Assembly: GCA_009760855.2 (NCBI GenBank)
Contig: WPIO01000114.1
Coordinates: 247,001 to 311,000, forward strand
Reading direction: 5' to 3'
Source of the DNA: Cristatella mucedo
Taxonomy: Eukaryota > Bryozoa > Phylactolaemata > Cristatellidae
DNA: 64,000 nucleotides
The position numbers and the translations under genes were made by a program. The notes below the pieces were generated by a model that saw nothing but the letters and a program-made list of their open reading frames with translations, was not told the origin of the DNA and ran no database searches. Positions 1-13,200 of this stretch are shown here, in pieces (positions within the stretch are counted from its first letter, which is position 1; each line of letters begins with the position of its first letter).

Positions 1-581
1 TACTCCACTTCTCGCCGACCTGCACTGGCTACCAGTCAAGCAACGGATTGACTTCAAGGTTTTGTCGCTCACTTTTAGGTCCCTTCATTCTATGGCTCCA
101 GCCTATCTGTCAGATATACTACCCCATCAGGCCAAGCATCGTACCACCTGCTTTCCGGAATCCAACAGTCTAGAAATACCTCATACAAACCTTAAATCCT
201 TTGGAGACCGTGCATTTAGTTCATATGCTCCCAAAGCCTGGAACTCCCTCCCGACCTGCGTCAGAACATCCCCTGACCTGACCACATTTAAAAGGAACCT
301 AAAAACACACCTATTTAGGACAGCATTTAGTGGGTCCCTGTGAATCGTCCCTGCTGTGCTTATGAGAGTGCTGACATGTGCATGCTGCCACTAACCACAT
401 TTGCATGCTGACCCTGTGCATGTCACCCCTAACCATATTATTCATTTCGCTTGCTTTTCAAGCATGATTTTACTTACCATTCAATTGCATTTCACTTTAC
501 AGCAAATGTAAAGCGCCTAGAGAGATTGAGTTCTCTGAGGGCGCTTTATCAAGTGAATTATTATTATTATTATTATTATTA
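1..581 (+). mobile_element. LINE A (CR1/L2-like), 3' end
   Basis: Continues from outside the window. Codes the reverse-transcriptase C-terminal region typical of the family (HWLPVKQRIDFKVLSLTFRS, then GDRAFSSYAPKAWNSLP), stops at 343, then a 3' UTR with the conserved stem AAAGCGCCTAGAG...GAGGGCGCTTTATC and an (ATT)n tail. Confidence 0.85.
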
Positions 582-1054
582 TGTATGCCACACCTGCTGC
601 GAGTGGTTGAGCCATTGACTCGGTGCAGCCTTTGACGTAAGCATGTGGCACACCACAGATGCACTCCCTTATCTGCGGTGAGTCAGCCCCCAGCTCATAT
701 ATGGACCCGTTGGGCGAATAAAGACAAGAGTCTCGTTCACTGCTCACGTTCACCCGCTCGTGTCTTCGTGAGACTCCACCAGTGCTGCTGCCGCCGGAGA
801 CAATGTCACACAACAATACACATGTATGCACGGCACACAGACACACACACACACACACAAACACGCATGCTCACATGGGCTCATACTCACAGGCACATGC
901 ACTTGCATGTGTTCGCGTATGCTTTTCATGAGCACAAGAACATGCTACCACACTTCAGCTCATTCACTTTTTGGTTATCATTTCGACAGCATCAGCTATG
1001 AGCAGTCGCACGGAACTGGGGCTTGGATCGGGCGTGGACTTACGAATCTCTGTA

Positions 1055-1258
<204 letters not shown>

Positions 1259-1463
1259 GCTCTCCACCCCTCCCTCTCTCTCCCCCCTCTTGCAGCGGCT
1301 CGTGCCTGCGATGGGCAGCCCGACAAAGATGAACGTTGCCCACACAAGCTAGCTCGCGGACTTGACGACGACGGCTGTATTGCATCATATGCAGGCAGTA
1401 CAAACGTGTGAGCACACATACGGAAGTAGAAGTCGTCGTGGAAGCAGCTCCGGAGCGACTACA

Positions 1464-1464
1464 G

Positions 1465-1526
<62 letters not shown>

Positions 1527-1528
1527 GG
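1464..1528. repeat. (GA)n microsatellite
   Basis: About 30 GA units. Confidence 0.98.
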
Positions 1529-1710
1529 GGATAGTGTCCACACAGGCCAGTGGACGAGCAGAAAGTTCCTTGCTGCAGGACTAGCAGGTCGAGCGACCAC
1601 AGCTGACCAGCTCCAATTAAATGCAAATTAGTTAACCGATACTGTCTGACTGCAGCACCTAATGAGGTGTGGAGTAAGGCGGAAAATAATTGTGGGCGTG
1701 ACCAAGCCCC

Positions 1711-1934
<224 letters not shown>

Positions 1935-2881
1935 ATCTCGGGCAGCTCAGTCTCTCGGTGGCACGCTCACGGCGTTCTGACCTCAACCAGCCATGCCAGT
2001 CAACGCACCAGCTAACGAGTTGGGCAACCAGCTTATTCGATGGCGACAGCGGCGTTGGCTGCGATATCCGACGGCCGGGAGCCCGCGACTCGGCTGAGAC
2101 TTGCTTAGAGCATTGGGGATTATCTGAATTCTCCAATGACCGCAACCAAAGCCAGACGCGCTAGAGAACGTTCTCGCCGACAGCTCCCAGCCTGCTCAGG
2201 CGGAGCACTGCCGGGCTACTTGGCGCGATCTGCCCATCGCTTCTACTAACGCTCTACGCAGCTGCAACGGTCGGTCGGGCGATGGAGCCCAGTGCCAGCG
2301 CTCCGGCCGAACCAAGTGTGCGTCGCTCTCATACGAGAGCCACTGGCCTATATTGGGGGCGACTAGGCAGCGGCAGAAGCCGACAGTTATGGCCGGCCGC
2401 GTAGCGCCGACCTACGGGACTACGAGGGCTGCTGCCTCGAGTTCAATGGCAGGGCCAGCCGCGCGCGGGCCGCACGTCGGCTGCAGCGCAGCCGCGCGCT
2501 CCCGAAGGTCGCGCCGCGGTCGCGAGGGGGGAGACGTCTGCGAGACGGACAGCGATGCTTTTTCCAGGGTTTTACCAGCGACTTAACTGCAATGCTGTTT
2601 TTCGGCAGCCGCGGCATTGCGAGCACCCTGTTCATTGCGCGGCTAAGGACGCGTGAAACTGCTTGCCGTGTCGCTGCGAATTGCTGCGCATTTAAATTGC
2701 GAACGTACCTTTGGCGCTGCGACTAGAGACAGCGGTTCATGCCACGAGGACGGCAGTCCAATGTAGGGGCCCACACGGGAACTTCCAACGGGCCTGGCGT
2801 TATCGGGAAATCCCGTCACCGTGGTCACATGACTTCCGACGTAGGTCTGCCCGACGCTGCCTCGCCCGCTGAGTCTTGCGC

Positions 2882-2966
2882 AAGATGTAATAATAAGGAT
2901 AACAATAATAAATTTGATAAAGCGCCACCAGAGAAACCAAGCTATTTCTAGGCGCTTTAAAAATGT
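2882..2966 (-). mobile_element. LINE A 3' terminal fragment
   Basis: TAATAATAA, then AAAGCGCCACCAGAGAAACC and CTAGGCGCTTTA: the inverted (ATT)n tail and terminal stem only. Joined directly to a LINE B fragment. Confidence 0.7.
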
Positions 2967-2967
2967 A

Positions 2968-3310
2968 AAGTATCCGTCTTTAACTCCACAAGTGGATGTT
3001 ACGCAGGAGAGTTTTGTGTAGAGTACTCACAGCCTAAGCGGCTTTCGGTACGCATTCGGTAGCCCGCAGGCTTAATCTGCACGCAACAAAGAGAAAGTGG
3101 GAAGCATAACGGAGCAAGAAGAGCAGTTGAGGTAGTGATTAGCATGGAAGTAGCATCTCAGGATGGCTGGAAAGGATGAGCCATAGTCGGCAGCAGGAGA
3201 GTACCTGTCGTTGCGTAAGAATCGTGCAAGTGAGCTCCGCAGTCTAGGACGTGCAGAGCTCTAGCGTCTGTCGCCAACGGTCTTCAAGCGGAGGAAGTGA
3301 AAGTCCACTT
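2968..3310 (-). mobile_element. LINE B 3' fragment
   Basis: Antisense copy of the LINE B end: CTCACAGCCTAAGCGGCTTT, CGGTACGCATTCGGTAGCC and GCGTCTGTCGCCAACGGTCT match the copy at 22795-23860. Confidence 0.75.
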
Positions 3311-4221
3311 CCCACCATACCGGATCGAACGGGAGCCAATTGTGGGACCTAGCACCGGTACGAACGTGCGGGAGTGCCGGCGAATGGGGACCAGATAGTG
3401 GACAGCACAGCGGAACGCACGTCTGGCAACATGCAAGCAAGCGCAATTTATATTTTTTGCGGCGACAATCAGCCTCTTCTTTACCTAGCCGTACATAACC
3501 CAGCCAGATAACCGTGGTTTGCCGACCCGACGGCACCGACAAGCGACGCTAAGGCAACGTCGAGTGGGCGAGAACAACCGTGTATTTGGGATCGCAGCGC
3601 GCCGGCTCACGACCGTCCCCTCCTGCGCCCGCATTTCCACAGAACCGCGGGTCGGCTCGTCCTGCCCTTTTTCTTGGAAGCAGCTCGATACGTTCAAGGC
3701 GGCAAAGTGACATCAGAGGTGGTCAAAACCGCGTCGCAGGCTGACTAGCGTGCAGAAGCCAAGCGTTAACCTATCACCATGACTACAATAACTACTATTA
3801 AACCTCATACTATCTGTGGTGGGCTCAGCTCATCGACTTGGCTACTACAGCAATTTACAAAGCCTCAAATTGGCTGGTATATACGTTTGTAGCACTTTGC
3901 TGGCCTTGGCTGAATTTTAGCGCGAACAAGAGCTGTTCGGAGGCGGGCTAGAACTCCTTTATCCTGGAGCAGTGAGCCAGAGAGGAGCGTCAGTGCGGTT
4001 AGAGAGCAAGAGCTTAAGAGCAAGCCAGGAAGCTGAGACCAGCGGTGGCGAGTCGGCCTTTGGAATTGGTCCGATACCCGCGGGAGCGGCTGATCGATGT
4101 TGGCTGGCCTGTCAACCTTCGCCTTCACTCGGTCCAAGAAAGAATCGTCTGGAACCCATTCGCCATTCAAGCTGGACAGAGGTGCCCTTCCAGTGGCCTA
4201 CTGACGGTATTAATTCCTTGC

Positions 4222-5140
4222 TGTAATGGGCCGGGGTGTCGGGCCCAATACCACTAAGCTCTTGCCCCATTGTCTCAGCCAAGTATTTATGAGTCGAGCG
4301 ACGCTCGCTCTGCGCCTTGTGTTTTTGGTCTCTTCTGGTCTTCTGTCCGGCTCTGCGCTTCGACGCCGTCGGACTCGTTTTCTCTGAAAGCGAAGGAGGA
4401 GGGCGGGCTGTCCGCCGACGATTGACGGAACAGGACGAGACAGCGCTAGGAGAATTCGGTGTAGTCCACCGAATACGGTCGTATCGCGCCCGAGCTGGCA
4501 TTTTGTGTTTCTTTTGTGTTTCTTTTGTGTTTTGTGTGTGCTCGCTAGCACGCGGTCTCGGCATAGGGATTTGCCGGTGCGAGCTAGACGTAGTTGGTGT
4601 GTGTGGAGTCCTAGTTCTCCGGTTAGGGTTTAGGCTCCAGGTAGAGCTCCGTCTATTTGGGTCATTCTCCAGTATAGATGTAGGTAGCGTAAGTGTGGAG
4701 AAGTATTCCCTCCGCAAGAGTGCTTGAGGTGGCGTGTGCGGAGTATTCCTGCCGCACTGGTGGAAACCGAGTTCTAGTTCTCCTGCTAGGGTTTAGGCTC
4801 CGGTTCGCGCCTTAGTGTGGAGAAGTATTCCCTCCGCAAGAGTGTTGGTGCTGTTGAGAGCGTGCGAGGAGTGTGGAGATAAAACTGAACTAGACGCGCA
4901 GCGACTTTGTGCGCTTGCGAATAAAGCTCAGTAAATCCCCAATTTGTGTGTCTCGCTTTCCAATTCACACCGCGGACTCACGACCCCCTTTAGTAACGGT
5001 AAGCGGGTTAGCGTCAGAAATGCTCGTTTCGTGGCGGCCCGCTTATTGCGCGTAGACGCGCTCCGAACGGCATTAGGCGCTAGGCTACGCCGCTAGGTGA
5101 GCGGCAGGTCAAGCCTACCCCGCCGAGCCTTCGGCGTTAC
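4222..5140 (+). repeat. Possible solo LTR-like segment with internal imperfect repeats
   Basis: Begins TGTAATGG and ends GCGTTACA (TG...CA), with AATAAA near 4920 followed by a pyrimidine-rich stretch. Two direct repeats inside (CTAGTTCTCC...GGGTTTAGGCTCC at 4611 and 4774; TGTGGAGAAGTATTCCCTCC at 4694 and 4816). No target-site duplication or coding region seen, so this is weak. Confidence 0.25.
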
Positions 5141-5934
5141 ACTTTTATCGGAACGGAGATCGGCTCTAAATACACCTATCGAATCGTCAGTTACACAACG
5201 CCGTTACGCCGTGGCGTCTTCCGCTTGACCAATAAAATGAAGACTCGTTAGTCAATGCCTTGAACTCATACTCACTCGCATCAGCCAACATTACCTTGAA
5301 TATAAGCAATTGCCCACCAATTCTTTTAAAATTGCGTGCTAGCTCAATGCAGATATCGCAGGCAGGCTCCAGTGCAGTGGGTCACTGAGCAACTATTGCA
5401 GTTAATGACCTGCCTAGTTGCACATAAAGGGGAAAGCGTTAAGTCAGGTGGCTTCTTCATGGCCGATCAGCTACCTTTCGCGATCGTTACGACGTCTTGT
5501 CACAGTGTTAGTTTAGTCGCCGCAGCTACTCAGCTACTTTTTGAACGATTTTGCCCTGAGCAAGTACCCGTATGTCGCCGAGGCTGCTTGAAACGGCTGG
5601 GACTTTCAGTTTCGCTGAGAGTAAGTAAGCAATCGCATTAGAAACGACGAACACATGTTTAGTGAGATAATTCCGACTGTGATTAGTCTGGATAGAGTCT
5701 TTGTCTGGATCTCCCCCTCTAACAATCCATTGACATATTGTATTATCCAAACCGTAAAAGAGCGATCACGTTTGAGCAACTCCGATGATCGCTTTCTCAG
5801 CATTGATTGCAAGGGGCCAGATCACTTTCACTCTTTGAGAACGCCGGCTCACGTGATCCGCGATGGCGCATCCTTTTTTGGCAAACTCGTACCTGATTTC
5901 GATACGGAAGCAGAGACTACTAAGCTAGTGAAAT

Positions 5935-6155
5935 ACAGGAGTCGAGATGGGATGACACACATGCATGGACCAACATGGATGTGGTAACCTTGTCAAAACA
6001 GGCTCGAATTTTTGAAGTTATACATAGCTGAAAGTAGGCAGATTTAATTGTGGAGCTCATGAAGTTGTCCACTGAAAGGTCACTTATGAGCACGACAATC
6101 AGATTTCGTGCACATGCTACAGGAGATATGCTGGTCGAACATAGATAGGTGCGCC
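5935..6155 (-). mobile_element. LINE A internal fragment
   Basis: Antisense of the reverse-transcriptase C-terminal part: GATGTGGTAACCTTGTC, TAGCTGAAAGTAGGCAGATT and GCTACAGGAGATATGCTGG match other minus copies. Confidence 0.65.
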
Positions 6156-6569
6156 AAAATGAAGTCTTTAGGACGTGTTAGCAATCTTGTGTTAGCTCTT
6201 GAGCAATAAGACACATATATAAAACTTTGTAGACTTATAACCGTCGACCAAGGTTATGACTTGTCTCTTCGACCGATTCCCATTTAGTGACTTTCTGCAG
6301 CTGGCTCATCGTGACGAATGAGCGAAATGTTGGACCATGAAATATTTATTAAGTGAATCCTGCTTAAGAAATCATGGCCACCGGAACGCAGTTAGTAATG
6401 AAGTGAAAAGTGGTGTGCGTTCAACTTGCACTGCAGTTATAACCCATAGGTGACATCTTGGTGGCTACCCCACGAACGGTTTGACGTATAAAGCCATGAA
6501 CTCGGTTAGTATAAAACTCAGTAACGAGGTTTGCCAGTCATGGACGTCGCAGCTACCACGTTAAGCCAC

Positions 6570-6772
6570 CTTTCACTAACCTGCACTGGCTTTTAATCAA
6601 AAAATCATCCTGGGTATTGTACCTGGCTCTTATCTGACTCAAGTCGTTTAGCCTTTTGAAAAGAAACTAAAACACTTTGCTGAATCCGTGTGAATTATCC
6701 TTTGTGTGCATATTCATGCTGCTCCTGTGTATCCCTAACCATGTTGACATACTTCTCTTTCAGCTTCCAGCA
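6570..6772 (+). mobile_element. LINE A-like decayed 3' fragment
   Basis: CCTGCACTGGCTTTTAATCA followed by remnants of the C-terminal region and 3' UTR (CATGCTGCTCCTGTG, CCCTAACCATGTTGACA). Confidence 0.5.
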
Positions 6773-6773
6773 T

Positions 6774-7337
<564 letters not shown>

Positions 7338-7659
7338 TATGCTAATGTCTTATTATTATTGTATACACAATTCTTGGTGCAGCGATTCATATTTAGTTAT
7401 TGCACCTCATCGAAACACAACGGCATGCTCAATGCAAATGGCCAGCAGCCAATGCCGAGACAGTGGCTGACAAACAATAACCGAAGACATCCTACTGCAT
7501 CTGGCTACAGCCAGTCACTAATCGTTAGAGAGTGCTGCAAAGCTAGAACCAACTAGAAACCCTTGAGTACTTCAGCTGGCGAGTTTTCCATTGCACCTAA
7601 AGTGTAAGCTACTGTTAGGGGGAAATAGAGAAATGACATCGTAGTCAAAACTACCACCC

Positions 7660-9256
7660 AGTCTCCCTTCTACCATTCCTATCAAAGACACTCGAACGGG
7701 TCGTGGCAGACCAGCTGAACTCATATATCGAAACCTCACACCTTGCTAGTAAGTTCCAGTCTGGCTTTAGAGCTAATCACTCCACAGAGTCAGCATTGCT
7801 TAGGGTATACAACGACCTACTTAGGAATGCAGACATGGGTAGAGTGCCTCTGCTTGTTTTGCTCGATCTTTCGGCAGCTTTTGATACCATCGATCACAAA
7901 GTTCTTCTAGAGCGCCTCTCATCTTGCCTGGGCATCACTGGCATTGCTCTGCAGTGGTTCAGGTGCATTGCTCTGCAGTGGTTCAGGTCAGTGGGAGACT
8001 CCAGAGTATTGACGTGAATGGACAAAGATCATCTAAAGTACCTCTGAAATATGGAGTACCTCAGGGCTCCGTGCTAGGTCCGGTTCTTTTCACGGTTTAT
8101 ACTCTCCCTCTTGCTGATGTGATTGCCAAGCACAATCTAGGCTTTCACTTCTATGCGGATGACACTCAGTTGTACCTTAGCTTTGATCCCTCCCAGCCTT
8201 CGAGATCCTCAAATCCTCTAAACTCACTAGCTGCATGCATTGATGACATCCGCACATGGATGGCAGCAAAATTTCTAAAACTAAACGATGATAAAACTAA
8301 CTTACTAGTTATAGGCAAACCCAGTGTGATCCAGAGATTGGAAAGGCTGACCCTCAAAATTGGCTCTGCCACCATATCTCCTGTTGAATCAGCTCGAAAT
8401 GTAGGTGTCATATTCCAAAGCGACCTCTCGTTAGACGACCATATCAGCTCCACAGTCAAATCCGCCTATTTTCAGCTTCATAACATTGCTAAAATTCGGG
8501 CTTGTTTAGATAAAGATACCACGTCCAAGTTAGTCCATGCATTCGTGACATCCTGTCTCGACTTCTGCAACTCACTGCTTACTGGCCTACCGGCATGTGC
8601 GATCAGACGATTGCAGCTGGTGCAAAACTCTGCAGCTAGGCTTGTCTGTCGTGAGCTTGGCAGTTGCCACATTACTACACTTCTCGCCGACCTGCACTGG
8701 CTACCAGTCAAGCAACGGATTGACTTCAAGGTTTTGTCGCTCACTTTTAGGGCCCTTCATTCTATGGCTCCAGCCTATCTCTCCGAAATACTCCCCCATC
8801 AGGCAAAGCATCGTACCACCCGCTTTTCGGAATCCAACAGTCTAGAAATACCTCATACAAACCTTAAATCCTTTGGAGACCGTGCATTTAGTTCATACGC
8901 TCCCAAAGCCTGGAACTCCCTCCCGACCTGCGTCAGAACATCCCCTGACCTGACCACATTTAAAAGGAACTTAAAAACACACCTATTTAGGATAGCATTT
9001 AGTGGGTCCCTGTGAATCGTCCCTGATGTGCTTATAAGAGTGCTGACACTGTGCATGCTGCCACTAACCACATTTGCATGCTGACCCTGTGCATGTCCCC
9101 CCTAACCATATTATTCATTTTGTTTGTTTTTCAAGCATGAGTTTACTTACCATCTAATTGCATTTCCCTTTGCAGCAAATGTAAAGTGCCTAGAAAGAGA
9201 TCAAGTTCTCTGAGGGCACTTTATCAAGTGCATTATTATTATTATTATTATTATTA
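7660..9256 (+). mobile_element. LINE A, long 5'-truncated copy
   Basis: Starts within the reverse transcriptase (YHPVSLLPFLSKTLERV), shows [42 protein letters not shown] and [14 protein letters not shown], then the C-terminal region, stop at 9015, 3' UTR and (ATT)8 tail. The frame breaks near 7960, where a 24-bp direct duplication and a loss of about 7 bases shift the frame just before the YLSGR block. The CR1/L2-like group of the Jockey superfamily is the best fit; no endonuclease domain is present. Confidence 0.9.
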
Positions 9257-9432
9257 AAGGCAATAGCTATATCATTTAATATACTAATCATAATCTAACA
9301 ACGAAAGTGGCAATTCTATGCCACCTGCCACGTTGCACGGATGCTCAGCTTCGGCAAAGGCAGCAGCTGCTGCCGCTGCCGAAGCAGCAGCTGCTGCCAC
9401 GGCAGCGTCGCCGGCTCTGGCTCGGCTCAGGC

Positions 9433-10295
9433 TCACGAGCCGAACACGACGACGGTGCGGTAGTCCTTACACAGCATGGCCAGCTGAGGCTTAAGCAGGC
9501 CGAGCAACGACACCTTGTACGGCCTCGACGACGATGGCCTGAACAAGCGTCGCGACGCAGCGGCCAAGTCCTCGAGCTTTGCTCCTTCGAGTCCGCACAG
9601 TGCGGACACGGTCCCGCTGCCGCACTCGGCCACGTACAGTACTCTGCCGGACCAGCACGAGCAGATGTCGGTGACGTAGTCGTCGAAGCGAGCCGTCCAC
9701 AGAAGCTCTCCTCGCCGACTGAAGCAGTCCACCCGGTAATGGCCACCGCCGCTCACGTCGTCGTTGGCAGTGACAACCCAGGAAGCTGTGGCAGCCACGC
9801 AGCACGCCCTGTATTCCAGCGTGCTCCTGTGCAGCTCCTCGTTGCGCGACACGGATATCAGGACCAGCTGACTGCCCGGACAGACGTGACCCCTCTCGCC
9901 CAGCTCCCCTTCGACCACGGCCAGCAGGTCAGAGAGGACCGACAGATGAAAAGGTGGCGACTGCATGGCCGTGATGCGTCTCTCCTCGACCCAGTGCTCG
10001 ACGCCAGTCGCCGCTCGAGAGCTCGTCCGGCGCAACAGAGCGACGTGCGGCTGTCCGGACAAGCCGGCGAACACGCGGCCGTCCTCGAGGGCATCGACGG
10101 TTTGAACGCCTTTTTGAGCTTCGAAAGCACTCGGTGGCTTCCAGCTGCTCAGCTCCTCACCAGACGCCATGTCGTATTCCTTCATGCCGTTCTCCAGAGC
10201 AGCCAGCAAGACTCGGCCGTCTGCTGCGAGGGCGACGTCGTAGCATGAGACGCTCGCTTTGAATCTGCGCGGTTTGCCGAGATCGAAGGCGGGTA
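9433..10295 (-). CDS. TRIM-like gene, exon 2 (C-terminal domain, terminal exon)
   Basis: Begins after CTTTGAATTTCAG and completes the split Val codon, then reads PAFDLGKPRRFKASVSCYDV and on to a TAG stop. Repeating blocks of about 40 residues with hydrophobic strands (VLLAALENGMKEYD, RVFAGLSGQPHVALL, WVVTANDDVSG, VLYVAECGSGTVSAL) look like WD40/NHL-type blades. The exact propeller class cannot be assigned by eye. Confidence 0.75.
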
Positions 10296-13200
10296 CTGAA
10301 ATTCAAAGTATTCGCCCGTGAAAACGTACAGAGGATTCGGTGACATGCAGATTCGCAATGCACTGTGCACTGCTCCGCAACGAACTGCAGCCAAATGGGT
10401 AGAAACAGCACCCAAGCAGGCCACTGCATGAAGTGCAGAGTTTGCAGCATACACTCGGCGCAGGGGCCGCGACTGGCGCATGGCCAGCTAGAGGTCTCAC
10501 GTGCTAGCCACGACCACCCGCCCGCCAGTCTCCTAGCACCGACCTGAAGCTCAGTCTAATAGAGTGAACTGAAAGCTCAGTCTCACGGCAGCTGCCTGCC
10601 CACTATCACCTTTCCTTGCATTTGGCCACACATTAATAGAGACACTAGCTCAAGTAGATACAGCAGTAGTTGCAAGATTGCTTCGGATATCTTTGAAGTA
10701 AGATATACACTGCCATAAGCCTTCAGGGATATATTCCCGAACCAACCTCAAAATCCTTTGGAGTCCGTGTCTTTAGTTTGTATGCTCCTAAAGTCTGAAA
10801 CTCCTCTCGAGTGATGTCATGACATTACTGACTAGACGACATTTAAAAGAAGCTATAGGCCACGTGGTCCTCACCGAATATGCTTTAGCCCGAGTGATTT
10901 GTCATGTGCGTGCATGTACCTCTGCATTCTGACACGGGGTACGCCTCAAGGGGTCTCAATCTCTATATCCCAACAACTCAACATACGTTGCAACCGTGTC
11001 GATTGGCTTGTGACAATATGCAAAGATTTGTTCATTCATAAAAATCAAGGGAAGCTTGTTCGAGCCATCACATCTCCAGTATCACAAATCGGCTCGAGTC
11101 AATGGCCGAGGTTGGCAGCAAAAGTCTAAAATAGCATAACCAAAGATCAAGAAAGTTCCACCTACTACTGTATTAAACAGTTCAGCTGTCAAGGACATGT
11201 ATGTAAAGTTGTTGTTCCATTCTCGAGAATCTGCTGCCGTCACCAGTTGCCCAAGAGCCATTGAATGATGATAAAACCAACTTACTAGTTATGGGCAAAC
11301 CAAATGAAATTCAGAAATTGGAACGGCTAATGCTCAAAATCGCTCTGCTAGCATATATCATAGTTGAATCTGCACGAAATCTAGTGTCACGTTCCAAAGA
11401 AACCTTTTGTTAGACGACCACATCAGCTCCACACTCAAATCTGCCTACTTTCAGCTAAATAACATTGCTCAAATTCGGGCATGTTTAGCTAAGGATATTA
11501 CGTCTAAATTGATCCAAGCATTTGTGACATCCCATGTTGACTTCTGTAACTTACAGCTTGCTGGTCTACCGGCCTGTACACTCAGGTGCTGACAGCTGGT
11601 GCACAACTCTGCAGCTAGGCATGCCTGTCGTGAGTGTCACTGTCCCGAGGTCGTGGATTCGAATCCTTCGGTGGGCGATCCTTTATCGCCGCTGCAAGCG
11701 GTGGTGATAACCGCAAAGGTTCTCCAGTCGCTATACAAAAGAGGCTGTTAAATCAGCTAGTATTCTCACGAACCGGCACTGGCACCCAGTCAAACAATCA
11801 ATTGACTTCAAGGTTTTGTCACTCACTTTTAGGTCCCTTCATTCTTTGGCTCCAGCCTACCTATCAGACCCACTCTCACAACAAGCTAAGCATCGTACCA
11901 CCAGCTTTTCGGAATCAAACTGTTTACCCATACCTCGTAAAAACCTTAAATCCTTTGGAGACCGTGCCTTTAGTTCGTATGCTCACAAAGCCTGGAACTC
12001 AATCCCAACTTGCGTCACGACATCTCCTGATTCGTCCACATTTAAAAAGGAACTAAAACACATCGATTTATCGCAGCATTTAGTGGGTCCCTGTGATTCG
12101 TCCTTCGTGTGCTTATGCATGCTGACACTGTGCATGCTGCTACTAACCACACTTGCATGCTGACCCTGTGCATGTCACACCTAACCATGTTACTCATATT
12201 GCTTATCAAGCATGATACCACTCACCACTCACTTGTGTTTCACCTTGCAGCAAATGTAAAGCGTCTAGAAAGAGATTGTGTTCTCTGAGGGTGCTTTATC
12301 AAGTATAGTATTATTATTATTAAGCATGCTGACACTGTGCATGCTGCCACTAACCACACTTGCATGCTGACCCTGTGCATGTCACCCCCAAATCATGTCA
12401 GTTTTGTTGTTTATTGAACATGCTACCACTAACCATTCGATCGTGCATCCTTTGCAACAAATATAAAGTGCCAAGAAAGAGATTGAGTTCTCTGAGGGCG
12501 CTATATCAAATGTATTATTATTATTATTATTATTATTATGGCCCGTGGGTAAGGCACTTGTACTTCTCGATCCAGGTCGCGAGTTCGAGTCCTGCAGTGG
12601 GCAATAAATTATTGGCCCCCTGAAAATAGGAGTGATAGCCACAAAAGCTTTTCTGTTGCTACATAAATAAGGCTAAACAGGTGAATCAACTAGACTTTAC
12701 TTTTTTTTACTTTATCCGACTATTACAACTAACAATATCTATAGCATCACAATACCTGGACGTCAGACTTAGGCATTTCCGAAAATTGTTAACAGGTTTG
12801 CATATAAACAATCAGAGTACAGGAAGAAGGCACAACTGCACAGAGTTATTTATTAGCATAAACATCCAGTATTTTCCTTCCATAACTATATTTGCTCATG
12901 AATTGACAAGTGCTAGGCCACCAGCACAATTGAAGTCTACTTAAAGTCTTTGTTTACCATGCTAGAAGTGGCCAGGGTCCAGTGTCTCAAACTAAATCCT
13001 CGATTTAAGATTTTAAAGTAAAAACTTAGGTTACCGACCAGCTGTTTTGGCTGAGCCTGAACTATCTGCACCGATATAGCCACAACGTTGCTAGGTTGCT
13101 ATACGGTTTTACTTTGACTAAATGTACCCGAAGTAGGACTTTTGCACTTGCCATACAAGTTTTAAAGGTAAGTGTGCGGAAATATCCAGACTTTGTGCCT

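Noticed and set aside
9307-10248. 313-codon frame on the plus strand
   Set aside because: Lies opposite exon 2 of the TRIM-like gene in GC-rich sequence and has no domain-like order; a shadow frame.
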